Part shown: piece by piece, positions 34,302 to 42,952 of the stretch
Position numbering within the stretch: position 1 is the stretch's first letter
Layout: each line of letters opens with the position of its first letter
NCBI RefSeq assembly: GCF_023515955.1
Contig: NZ_CP097322.1
Span: 7,054,501 to 7,118,500 of the forward strand
Length of the DNA: 64,000 nt
Reading direction: 5' to 3'
Source: Streptomyces sp. RerS4
GTDB lineage: Bacteria > Actinomycetota > Actinomycetes > Streptomycetales > Streptomycetaceae
Made by a program: the position numbers and the translations under genes
Notes under the pieces: generated by a model
Seen by the model: the letters and a program-made list of their open reading frames with translations, nothing else
Told to the model about the DNA's origin: nothing
Database searches by the model: none

Positions 34302-35039
34302 TCAGCGAGGCGTGAGGAGACAGAACTCGTTGCCTTCCGGGTCGGCCAGAACCGTCCAGGAGATCGCGGACTGATCGAAATCGGGGTCGGTGGCGCCCAG
34401 GGCGCGCAGCCGGGCTGCCTCCGCGGCCATGTCGTCACCGGGGTAGGGGCAGACGTCGAGGTGGACGCGGTTCCACACGCTCTTGGTGTCGGGAGTGCGG
34501 AGGAACTCCAGGTAGGGGCCGACGCCTTTGGCGGAGCGCATGGTCGCGTGGTCGTCGGTGACCTCGTGCAGCGTCCAGTCCATCGCCTCGCCCCAGAACC
34601 GGGCCATCCCTCGTGGGTCGGTACAGTCGACCACCACCGCGGCGATCGGCCCGGTGTCCCGGTAGATCGGACGGGGCTCCAGGACGCAGAACTCGTTGCC
34701 TTCCGGGTCGGCCATGACCGTCCAGGGGACGTCGCCCTGACCCACGTCGGCGAGCGTCGCGCCGAGATCCTTCAAGCGCGCGACCAACTCCGCCTGATGG
34801 GCAGTTGAGGTGGTGGCCAGATCAAGGTGCACGCGGTTCTTGGCCGTCTTGGGTTCCGGGCGGGCGACGATGTCGATGCAAACGGCCACGGGGTCGGGGT
34901 AGGCGAAGCCCACGGGTTCGAGGTTGGTAACGCCCGGTCCCTCGCTGTCGACACCCCAACCGAGTACCTCCGCCCAGAACCGACCGAGCGCGGAGTCGTC
35001 CTGGGCCTTCATGTTGATCTGCACAAGTCGTGTTGCCAT
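34302..35039 (-). CDS. Two-module VOC family protein
   Basis: A 245-residue protein with two tandem VOC modules. Module 1 (about 1-125) begins TRLVQINMKAQDDSALGRFWAEVLGWG and ends VPWTVMADPEGNEFCVLEP. Module 2 (about 130-245) begins IAAVVVDCTDPRGMARFWGEAMDWTLHE and ends SWTVLADPEGNEFCLLTP. The repeated WTVxADPEGNEFCxL shows an internal duplication, and the same ending occurs in the single-module protein at 2230-2613. ATG 35039. Function unknown beyond the fold. Confidence 0.88.
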   Translation of the reverse strand: MATRLVQINMKAQDDSALGRFWAEVLGWGVDSEGPGVTNLEPVGFAYPDPVAVCIDIVARPEPKTAKNRVHLDLATTSTAHQAELVARLKDLGATLADVGQGDVPWTVMADPEGNEFCVLEPRPIYRDTGPIAAVVVDCTDPRGMARFWGEAMDWTLHEVTDDHATMRSAKGVGPYLEFLRTPDTKSVWNRVHLDVCPYPGDDMAAEAARLRALGATDPDFDQSAISWTVLADPEGNEFCLLTPR

Positions 35040-35373
35040 GCCGCAGATCCTAGATGCCCCGCCAGTCCAGGCCGCCGCGATCAGACATGTGCGCAGCCAG
35101 AGGTGCTGCCTGTGGTCGCGCTTGCACTCCACACTCACCCCTCGCCCGCGCCGCCGCATCGGCCGGCCCCGCTCCGACGATGCTGCCGGAGCATGACCGC
35201 GGCACCATTCGCGAGGGCCTCCTCATTCGACGACCGTCAGGCTGTTCACGAGTACGCCTGACCAGGCACTCCAGAGGCATGCGCAGATCGCTTCCCGAAT
35301 CGACGGGGATCGTTTCCAACCCCGCGGGTGGCCGGGGCCGCCGCTGTCAGACGCAGGGGTGAGGATGGGCGGC
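35040..35373. other. Intergenic, no gene seen
   Basis: 334 bases between the divergent VOC and DUF6461 genes. They should contain both promoters, but I see no clear -10/-35 pair, operator or coding remnant. Confidence 0.4.
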
Positions 35374-35979
35374 ATGACGAAGACCGCAGCGGACTACACG
35401 TGGTTCGAGAACGACTTTCCAGACATCGCCGAGGCGTACTGCTTCACCCTGGTGCGGGGCCTGTCGCCTACTGAGCTGATGTCCCGGCTCGAAGGGCGAG
35501 CGGAGGCGCCTCTGCGGGGGATAGCCGCGGTGGTCGACTCCGCTTTCGCCCGGTACGACCTGGAGGACGGCGACCGACAGCTGGTGGCCATGACAACCGT
35601 GGGCGCCTGGACTCTCCTGATCGAGCCCAACGGCTACCTCGGTGTCACCGAAGATCGGGTCCTGGCGGCCTCCGCCGGGGCGACCTGGGTCTCTCACTTC
35701 GTCAACATCAACGCTGTCGGCACTTTCCTCTGGGCAGAGGACCGCGTGCTGCGGCTGTGTTTCGACCCCATGTTCCCGGAAGACCGATGGGGCACCGCAC
35801 CCGATGAACTCCTCGACGTCATGGAGCGGATCGGCTTCCATCTCGAGGAGGAGTCTCCGGAAACGGATCTGTCCTCACCGGCGGCGTTCGCTCTGGCGGA
35901 GCACCTGACCGGCTTCGCCATCACTCCGACGCTGCTCCAGGACACGACGTTCACCTGCGCCACCATCCAGATCCGATGA
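35374..35979 (+). CDS. DUF6461-like protein
   Basis: A 201-residue soluble protein. Its TWFENDFPDIAEAYCFTLVRGLSPTEL opening and WTLLIEPNGYLGVTEDRV .. SHFVNINAVGTFLWAEDRVL middle resemble the DUF6461 family of actinobacteria, from memory. No catalytic motif is apparent. I chose ATG 35374 because GAGGA lies 10 bases upstream; a GTG 15 bases earlier is possible. Isolated. Confidence 0.7.
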   Translation: MTKTAADYTWFENDFPDIAEAYCFTLVRGLSPTELMSRLEGRAEAPLRGIAAVVDSAFARYDLEDGDRQLVAMTTVGAWTLLIEPNGYLGVTEDRVLAASAGATWVSHFVNINAVGTFLWAEDRVLRLCFDPMFPEDRWGTAPDELLDVMERIGFHLEEESPETDLSSPAAFALAEHLTGFAITPTLLQDTTFTCATIQIR

Positions 35980-36066
35980 ACGAGCGTCAGTGACGACTAC
36001 GTGAAGGTCCACTACTGGATGGACGTAGATGAGGGCGGCCGGCCGCCGGCCGCCGGCGAGCGTCGC

Positions 36067-37458
36067 TCATCCGCCTGAGCGGGCCTTCTCCAAGAGCTCC
36101 TGATAGGGCGTCTGCGCCGTGGAGCCACGCACCGGCGAGAGGCCGTACCGGTCATTGACCTCTTCCTTCGCGTAGGGATTGACGGGATCGAACACTGTCC
36201 GCTCATCCGGCGGCGACACGTCCACGACAACCTTCGGCCACTCGCCGCTGTCCACTCTGAACACTGTTATCCGCTGCCGCCCCCGGGTCACGTTCAGGAT
36301 TTCGCTGCTGTTCGAGATTTCGGATCGATACCTGTAATTAGTGTCGGCAGGATATCCTGGCTCCTTCTTGGCTTCCGCTTCGAGTTTCCTGCCCCCGATC
36401 CCGGAACGCTCGTAATCGGCGGGTAGTTTCGTTCTGTCCTTCCTTATCACGTACACCTCGGTCTGGGCTCTGATGGCTTCGTACCTATGCTCCATGGGAT
36501 CCCTGACCTCGACGACCACGTCCTGTGCGATTTCCTCCCCGGGATTCAACACACTGCCCACCGGCGTGACGAAAGCGCCATGGTAGATCAAATCGAACGC
36601 ACCTGGCTTGACGTCGGATCCACTGCTCGCGGGCCCGCCATGGATCCAGTACTTGCTGTCGAGGAGGTAGACGGGAACCTGGCCTGAGTTCTTCACGTAC
36701 AGATGGACCGTCATGAACAGCTGCTTTTCGCCCTTTACCATATTCGAATCCTTGAACTCCGCCCCACTCTGTATCAGCGGGGTTCTCACGTAGGGCAGGT
36801 AGATCTGCGAATATGCCAGGTTGGTGCCGGCGAGAAGGGCCGAGATGATGACGCCGATCGCGACCGTCTGGGGATGGCGGAGACCTTTCCATGCCCGCAG
36901 CCTGACAAGTTCGACCAGCGCCGCGGAAGACCAGACGCAGAGAGCGATCCCCACCAGGGTGTAGCCGGTGAAGCGCTCGCCGATCTGCAGCAGGAGGAGG
37001 GAAGTTCCGCAGAGCAGGGCGAGGACCACTCCAGCAAGAACGGCCACCCCCGAGTAGCGCCATCGCCGCTTGCCCCAGTAGTCGAACGCCGCGCCGGCGG
37101 CGACCAGTTCCACCACGCCGGCAACGAGGACGGTAACTCCTGCGACCCGTCCGCCGTAGGTCAGGGCATCGCCGCTGTCCGATATTCCGATATGGAAGAG
37201 CGGATATGCGGTCGCGAGGAAGCCGAAGATCATGAGGGCGCGGATGGTCAGTCGCAGCCCCGCCCGGTCCGGCCAGACAGTGCAATCTCCGCCGAGCCAC
37301 TGGATGTCGTGGTGCCCGACTGTCACACCAGCACGATCCAGGATTCTTCGGAGCTCTCCGGCGGACCGGGCCTTCCCTTCGAGGTGGCCGTCGATCAGGA
37401 CCTTCCGCAAGCCGAGGTCATCAGGCGTCCCTACGGATACCTCGGGCGTGTTCGCCAT
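36067..37458 (-). CDS. Large membrane protein, unknown function
   Basis: A 463-residue protein. The first 65 residues are cytoplasmic and predicted helical (RKVLIDGHLEGKARSAGELRRILDRAG). About six transmembrane helices follow (about 70-225, e.g. LTIRALMIFGFLATAYPLF, LAGVVLALLCGTSLLLL). A long extracytoplasmic beta-rich C-terminal half (about 230-463) includes QLFMTVHLYVKNSGQVPVYLLDSKYW and a Pro/Asp-rich end. AT content is slightly higher here than in its neighbours, which may indicate transfer. No family recognised; ATG 37458. Confidence 0.75.
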   Translation of the reverse strand: MANTPEVSVGTPDDLGLRKVLIDGHLEGKARSAGELRRILDRAGVTVGHHDIQWLGGDCTVWPDRAGLRLTIRALMIFGFLATAYPLFHIGISDSGDALTYGGRVAGVTVLVAGVVELVAAGAAFDYWGKRRWRYSGVAVLAGVVLALLCGTSLLLLQIGERFTGYTLVGIALCVWSSAALVELVRLRAWKGLRHPQTVAIGVIISALLAGTNLAYSQIYLPYVRTPLIQSGAEFKDSNMVKGEKQLFMTVHLYVKNSGQVPVYLLDSKYWIHGGPASSGSDVKPGAFDLIYHGAFVTPVGSVLNPGEEIAQDVVVEVRDPMEHRYEAIRAQTEVYVIRKDRTKLPADYERSGIGGRKLEAEAKKEPGYPADTNYRYRSEISNSSEILNVTRGRQRITVFRVDSGEWPKVVVDVSPPDERTVFDPVNPYAKEEVNDRYGLSPVRGSTAQTPYQELLEKARSGG

Positions 37459-37585
37459 GACACCAGCCTGACCCCTGTCCGCGTGACGCGCCCCCTGAGC
37501 ACCCTCGCGTCAGGGTGCGATCAACGTGGCGCAGCGTGAATCTGAAGGTGATGTGCCGGTGTCGGCCGTTCCCGGAGGAGCTCCC

Positions 37586-37792
37586 ATGCGTAGACGCATT
37601 CTTGGATTCACCGCCGCACTCGTACTGGCCGTTCTCGGCGCCGCAGTCCCCGTCGTGTCGGCCGCCGTACCGGCTGTCACCGGACCGGATTGCATCGCGG
37701 ACAAGATGGGAAAGGTGGAGTACGACTCCAGCACCGGCCTGTGGACGTGCATAGGCGGCGCGCACGACGGCGAACCGATCACCAAGAACTGA
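37586..37792 (+). CDS. Small secreted peptide-like protein
   Basis: A 68-residue protein: signal peptide about 1-32 (RRRILGFTAALVLAVLGAAVPVVSAA), then a 36-residue mature part with two cysteines (GPDCIAD and WTCIGG), probably one disulfide. ATG 37586 follows GGAGGAG by 5 bases. Role unknown. Confidence 0.7.
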   Translation: MRRRILGFTAALVLAVLGAAVPVVSAAVPAVTGPDCIADKMGKVEYDSSTGLWTCIGGAHDGEPITKN

Positions 37793-37799
37793 ACACCGC

Positions 37800-40661
37800 T
37801 CAGCCGCGACCGCCTTCGGCTTCCTTCGCCGTCGCCATGCGCCACGGCGCGAACGCGCTCGCCGAGCGTGGCAGGAGGCCCGCCAACTCGGGGCAGTGCC
37901 GGATCACCACGCTGGTCATGCCGTTGCGCTGGATCCAGTCCATGCCCAAGGGGGTGTACACCTCGGGCCTGAAGTCGACCGTGAGGAAGCGGTCGCTCTG
38001 CAGGCGGCGGGTCGCCATCAGGATGAAGATGCGGAAGGCGGTGTCGCTGAAACCGAAGCCCTGCGGCGGGTTCTCGGCGAAGAGACCGACCATGGTGTCG
38101 ATCTGGTCGACATCGCGGTAGACCTCCTTCAGGCGTGCGATCGTGTCCGCGTCGCTGGAAACGTCCTCGAACCGCCGCACGCGCGGCTTGTGCAGGCCTG
38201 CCCGGAAGTCGTTGTAGCGCGGCACACCGCGGCGCCGGCTGCGTACCAAGTCGACCACGGACAGGTCGATGATCTCGCCGTCCCGCTCGAACGCCCGCAG
38301 GGCGTGGGGGAAATTGCGCAGGGTGATCGCGCCCGGGTGAGCGATCCCGAGTGAGTACAGCGAATTGGCCAGACCGGTCTTGCGGATGAGCGCCTCCGCG
38401 GCGGGGCCCTGCACGTCGTTGAAGCCGAGGGTGTCCAGACGTCGGCCGATGCGGTGGTCCACGATCTCGAAGTCGTCGGGGAGCAGCGGGTGCATGCGGT
38501 AGACGGTGACGAAGTCCTCGGTGAGCGAGTACGGAGCGCCATGGTGGTCCGGCAGGGTCTCGGGGATGCCGGTCAGTGAATGCGTCTCGAAGAGCCACAG
38601 CCCCAACTGTTCGAGCCATTTCCTCGGCGGTCCCTGCCAGTTCGTCTTCAGGCCGATGTCGATCACTTCGGTGGCGAGGATCGCGGGAGTCCATTCCACG
38701 GTGTGGATCTTCGCGATGAGAGCCGAGACGACCAGCCGCGCAGTGTGGTAGACACGGTCCTCGCTCAGCCTCGGGTACTCCTGCCGCAGCGCTTCGCACA
38801 CGGCGTTGTGCTCGCGCGCGAAGAGGGTCTGCATGGCGCTGAGGCCGTACCACCAGCTCTCCGCGAACCCGGTGAGTGGGAGGCCGTCCGGCCCGGCCGG
38901 CAGGTGGCCGTCCTCCAGGCGCAGCGCGGCACCGCCGCCCGGCTCGCGCAGCGACCTTCCGGTGTTCTCGTCGCCGCCGTAGATTTCGGAGCCGTCCCAC
39001 CAGTGGGACGCCACGTTCGCGAACAGTGTCGGCGGACCCTTGCCGTCGGCCGGGCGCAGCCCCTCGTTCTCGGCGAAGCGCATGACCTCCTCGGGATGTC
39101 CGCCCGGTGTGTTCCTCCAGGTGACACCGGGAGGGAGCGGCACCTCGACGGTCTTCGTACCGGTGGGATAGCGCTTGTGGTTGACCCAGTCGTGCACCTG
39201 GAACTGGATCCAGGCCGCGGCCAGGACGTTGAGGGAGCGTGCCGGGATGAAGACGTCGCGGTGCAGCAGCTCCCGACTGACGGTGACCGGGTTCGGTACG
39301 TCGAACAGCTCCGGTTGATAGACGGGCGCGAGGTTCCGGCCGAAGGCGGACCCGACGGCGCCCATCCCCGGCGCGGACAGGTCGTTGTAGGTGCCGTCGT
39401 AGCTCCGTGCGAGCCGCTTGTCCTCGTCGATGGGAGCGGGTACGGGCTGGGCTTTGGGCGGAGCCTCGCGGACCTCGGTGTCGATCAGGTTGTACTGGCG
39501 CAGCTTCTGCCGAAAGGCCACGAGGTTCAGCAGACCGAGGCGTGTGGGCAGCCGGTGCCAGGGGACGAATCGGTTGAGGCCCTGGAAGGCGGCTCGCAAC
39601 GGCACGCCCAGTACGGCGTTGCGTCCGGGCTCGACGGTGGTGAACCGGTGGCCCAGGCGGTGGGCGCTGCTGGCTTCGTAGGCGACCTTGCGCGCACGGT
39701 TGAGGTTTCCGAGGGGCCGAAACTCCTCGGTCGTGTTCCACGGGTTGAAGGCGAGCTCGTCAACCCGTGCCGCGGCGGCCCGAGCCGCGGCCGAGCCGAT
39801 GTCATGGCGGGGGATGGTCAGCGTCGCGACTCGCACGAGAGGCGTGTCCTCCTCCTTCCATTCGGCCGCGCCGTCCTCGATGGGTGTCCGGTGGGCATCC
39901 ACATAGCGTTGGACGTACAACTCGAAGACGACGTCCGCGTCCTTCAGTCGCTGTGCGAGTTCGTGCTGCAGGAAATCGGGGTCAGTGCCGGAGGGGGTGG
40001 GGGCCGAGGGAGCGTCGGCTGCGGGGCTCAGCTGATAACGCACCGGCCCCGCGTCACCCCACAGGATGGCGCCGCGACTCCAGTACGTTTCCAGCGCCAG
40101 GCTGCGCACCGTGCGGCTCGTACCCGCACGCACGTTTCGCCGCATACGCGCGGCTGTGGACCATCCGACGGCGAGTGGCAGCGTGACGAACAGCGCGAGA
40201 GCCTTCCGCGGTGTCGAGTCGGCGCCCGCCATGGCCTTCGCGAATTCGACGAACTCGCGCGCGTTGCGCGCGTGCGAGACCGGATGGTTCGTCATCAGCA
40301 GGTCGTGCGCTTCGTCGGCTCCTGCCGCGATGCGCAAGGCCGCTCCGCGCAGATCGGGGGCGTGGTCGGGCCGGCGGGCGCCGTTGGCGTTGGAGAGCCG
40401 CACGGTGACGGGGTACTCGGCACTCGGTTGGGCGAAGCCGGTCCGCAGGTCGGGGGGCAGGTCGCCGACGAATGCCAGACGCGCGTTCTCCACGCCGAGA
40501 ATGGCCTTGGCGTGGAACGTCCGCGCCAGGTCGGCGGCGCCACTGCGCTTCCTGGACTTCAGCTGGACCCGCATGAGCTCGCGGGCGAGCCGCTCGAAGA
40601 CGAGTCGTTCCGCCTCCGGGGTGCCGCCCACGTAGCGCTCGTACTGCCTGAACTCGGCCAT
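37800..40661 (-). CDS. Catalase-like domain fused to alpha-dioxygenase-type haem peroxidase
   Basis: A 953-residue two-part haem protein. Residues about 1-340 resemble the catalase fold seen in catalase-related enzymes (NARLAFVGDLPPDLRTGF .. YPVTVRLSNANG .. DLRGAALRIA). Residues about 380-950 are an animal-type haem peroxidase closest to fatty-acid alpha-dioxygenases. The distal histidine is H490 in QVHDWVNH, SHWWDGSEIYGGDENT follows, and the proximal histidine H724 lies in TVYRMHPLL with Y721 as a candidate catalytic tyrosine. Alpha-dioxygenases put O2 at C2 of fatty acids. ATG 40661 has GAAGAGG upstream. Divergent from TPP-enzyme and nitroreductase-like genes. Confidence 0.85.
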   Translation of the reverse strand: MAEFRQYERYVGGTPEAERLVFERLARELMRVQLKSRKRSGAADLARTFHAKAILGVENARLAFVGDLPPDLRTGFAQPSAEYPVTVRLSNANGARRPDHAPDLRGAALRIAAGADEAHDLLMTNHPVSHARNAREFVEFAKAMAGADSTPRKALALFVTLPLAVGWSTAARMRRNVRAGTSRTVRSLALETYWSRGAILWGDAGPVRYQLSPAADAPSAPTPSGTDPDFLQHELAQRLKDADVVFELYVQRYVDAHRTPIEDGAAEWKEEDTPLVRVATLTIPRHDIGSAAARAAAARVDELAFNPWNTTEEFRPLGNLNRARKVAYEASSAHRLGHRFTTVEPGRNAVLGVPLRAAFQGLNRFVPWHRLPTRLGLLNLVAFRQKLRQYNLIDTEVREAPPKAQPVPAPIDEDKRLARSYDGTYNDLSAPGMGAVGSAFGRNLAPVYQPELFDVPNPVTVSRELLHRDVFIPARSLNVLAAAWIQFQVHDWVNHKRYPTGTKTVEVPLPPGVTWRNTPGGHPEEVMRFAENEGLRPADGKGPPTLFANVASHWWDGSEIYGGDENTGRSLREPGGGAALRLEDGHLPAGPDGLPLTGFAESWWYGLSAMQTLFAREHNAVCEALRQEYPRLSEDRVYHTARLVVSALIAKIHTVEWTPAILATEVIDIGLKTNWQGPPRKWLEQLGLWLFETHSLTGIPETLPDHHGAPYSLTEDFVTVYRMHPLLPDDFEIVDHRIGRRLDTLGFNDVQGPAAEALIRKTGLANSLYSLGIAHPGAITLRNFPHALRAFERDGEIIDLSVVDLVRSRRRGVPRYNDFRAGLHKPRVRRFEDVSSDADTIARLKEVYRDVDQIDTMVGLFAENPPQGFGFSDTAFRIFILMATRRLQSDRFLTVDFRPEVYTPLGMDWIQRNGMTSVVIRHCPELAGLLPRSASAFAPWRMATAKEAEGGRG

Positions 40662-41172
40662 GTGTGCCTCTTCGCCAAGGCGCACCCCACTGTCGCACGC
40701 GATGCCGGCGGACGACGAGGTGACGCTGTAGGGCTGCCCGGGACCGGGTCCGCGGGCACCTGGGTTACACACGGCAACCCTGACCCAGTCGCGCGGCCGC
40801 GGCGCGCGGAACAAGGCAGACGGGTGGCATCCGCTTCGCGCCCCCGGTAGGACCCGCCGCAGGAGGTCGCCGGCGCCGTGAGCGGTGACGCCGGCCCTGC
40901 CACTCGTTCGGCCCCGCTTCATGTGCGGGCGCGGGATGCGTCGAGTACTGAGAAACTGGTTTCGGAACCGACGCCGAGCGCACTCGGCAGGCGCTGCCGC
41001 ACCACAGCCCCCACGGCCGCCACAGCACCGCGCCCGAGGCGTCACTCCCGGACTCAGGGGACGTTCGAGGCGTCTTCGCCATGGGTGACTGCGCCGACAC
41101 GGCAGCACACACGTGCCGCGTCGACACCGCACTCGCCGACAACACATGCGGGGGGTGGATGAGGGAACGGCG
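40662..41172. promoter_or_regulatory. Divergent intergenic region of the dioxygenase/TPP cluster
   Basis: 511 bases that must hold promoters for both directions. Two small inverted repeats stand out: GGGTT/AACCC near 40772-40790 and GAAAC-TG-GTTTC at 40952-40963. Neither matches an operator I know. No coding sequence is supported. Confidence 0.35.
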
Positions 41173-42879
41173 ATGAGGGTTTACGAAGCCATAGTCAAGG
41201 GTCTGGAAGACATCGGAGTACGGGCCGCTTTCGGTGGGGCCGGAGAGAACGCCGCCGGCCTGATGCTGGCGCTCAAGCATTCACAAAAGATCCGGCCGAT
41301 CATCACGCGGCATGAGCAGGCCGCGTCCTTCATGGCGTGCGGCCACGCGATGTACACGAACGAACTGGGCTTTTGTTTCGCGACCGCCGGGCCGGGCGCG
41401 TTCAACCTTTTCTCCGGTCTGGCTGTGGCGATGTCCGATTCCTATCCCGTCCTGGCGGTCTCGGGTTTCGCATCGAGGGAATGGCAGGGATGGGGCTCCC
41501 TCAACGAGACGTCGGGCCTGAACCGGACGCCCGACTCCCGCGCCATGTTCGCCGCCACGACGAAGAAGTCCTTCCTGCTCACCGATGCCGCCGACACGTG
41601 TGATGTGCTTGAGGAAGCAGTCAACATCGCCTTCGAAGGCAGGCCCGGACCGGTGCACATCCACGTTCCCGAGGACCTCACCCACCGCGGAGTCGAGGTG
41701 ACGGACTTCCGGCACATCCGGCTGGACGTGGCCCCGGTCGCCCCGGATCCGGCCCGCGTGGAGGCGATCGCCTCGATGCTGGCCGACGCGCTCACACGGC
41801 ACAAGCGCATCGTGGCCCTCGTCGGGTTCGGCGCGGTCCGCAGCGGAGCGGGAGCGGAGATCCGGCGCTTCGTCGAACGGTTCCAGATTCCCTTGCTCAC
41901 CACACTGGACGGCAAGGGCATCGTCTCCGAGGGGCACCCGCTCTCGGTGGGTGTCTTCGCGGACAGTGGACATTCCAGCGCGTGGAAGGCTTTCCGCGAG
42001 GCCGATGTCGTGTTGTGCGTCGGCAACTCCTTGAACCAGCACGCCACGTTCAACTACCGCGAGGACCTCTTCGAGAACAAGGTGCTCGTCCATGTGAACA
42101 TCTCCGAGACCGAGTTCCACAAGGCCTACCGGCCCGACTACGCCCTGCTCTCCGACGCGCGTCTCGGGGTGGCCGCCCTCTACGAGGCGCTCGACGAACG
42201 GGTCGGCGACATCGCGGCGGCCGAAGTCGACGGCCGCGACTACGAGGCCCGTCACATCACGCACCTGACCGGAAGGATTCACCCGGGGGAGCTGGCCCAG
42301 TCGATCGGCAGGATGCTGCCTCCACGAGCTGTCCTGCTCGCCGACGCGGGAGCACACCTCGCCTGGCTCGGCTACTACGTGGACCTGGAGGAGGGGCAGA
42401 ACTTCCGCAAGGTGGGTTCGTTCGGGCCGATGGCCGGTCACGTCAACGGCGCCATCGGCATGAAGGTCGCACACCCCGAACGGACGGTAGTCGTCGGGTG
42501 CGGTGACGGGTGCTACGCGTTGTCCGGTTTCGAGCTGATGACCGCCGTCGAGAACGACATCCCCGTCATCTGGATCATCTTCGACGACCAGGAATTCAAG
42601 CTGATCAAACTGTTCCAGCTCGTCACGTACGCGGAGACGGCGCTCGTCGAGTTCCAGAACCCCGACTTCGCCGCGTACGCGCGGGCGTGCGGCGCCGACG
42701 GCTACCGCGTGGAGACGCTGGAGGAGTTCGAGAAGGCGTTCCGCGAAGCGCTCGTCTCCGGCCGCCCCTCCCTGATCGACGCCCGGATCACGCGATGGGC
42801 CGTCCCCCACTACAGCCCCTCGCCCGACGGCGTCATCGCCGGCCTCGTAGAGACCATCGAGGCACGCCTGCGCGGCTGA
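41173..42879 (+). CDS. Thiamine diphosphate-dependent enzyme (acetolactate synthase/HACL-like)
   Basis: A 568-residue TPP enzyme with the three-domain decarboxylase/lyase order. The N-terminal PYR domain has activating glutamate E48 in TRHEQAASFMA and AFGGAGENA. The central domain begins near VALVGFGAVRSGAG. The PP domain carries GDGCYALSGFELMTAVEND, where the family's final NN is replaced by FDDQE. Overall length and layout suit acetolactate synthase, oxalyl-CoA decarboxylase or 2-hydroxyacyl-CoA lyase relatives. ATG 41173 follows GAGGGA by 6 bases. Its position beside an alpha-dioxygenase suggests lyase action on 2-oxygenated acyl chains, an inference. Confidence 0.85.
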   Translation: MRVYEAIVKGLEDIGVRAAFGGAGENAAGLMLALKHSQKIRPIITRHEQAASFMACGHAMYTNELGFCFATAGPGAFNLFSGLAVAMSDSYPVLAVSGFASREWQGWGSLNETSGLNRTPDSRAMFAATTKKSFLLTDAADTCDVLEEAVNIAFEGRPGPVHIHVPEDLTHRGVEVTDFRHIRLDVAPVAPDPARVEAIASMLADALTRHKRIVALVGFGAVRSGAGAEIRRFVERFQIPLLTTLDGKGIVSEGHPLSVGVFADSGHSSAWKAFREADVVLCVGNSLNQHATFNYREDLFENKVLVHVNISETEFHKAYRPDYALLSDARLGVAALYEALDERVGDIAAAEVDGRDYEARHITHLTGRIHPGELAQSIGRMLPPRAVLLADAGAHLAWLGYYVDLEEGQNFRKVGSFGPMAGHVNGAIGMKVAHPERTVVVGCGDGCYALSGFELMTAVENDIPVIWIIFDDQEFKLIKLFQLVTYAETALVEFQNPDFAAYARACGADGYRVETLEEFEKAFREALVSGRPSLIDARITRWAVPHYSPSPDGVIAGLVETIEARLRG

Positions 42880-42952
42880 CAGCGTCCGGCAGGGTGCGGG
42901 GCGCCGAGTCCGTGGCAGACGAGATCGGCCGGTCGCACCGTGAAGGGACAGC

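Noticed and set aside
37510..39741. Long minus-strand frame of 743 codons inside the dioxygenase gene
   Set aside because: Arg/Pro/Ala-rich shadow frame of a clearly homologous gene in another frame; typical of high-GC DNA.
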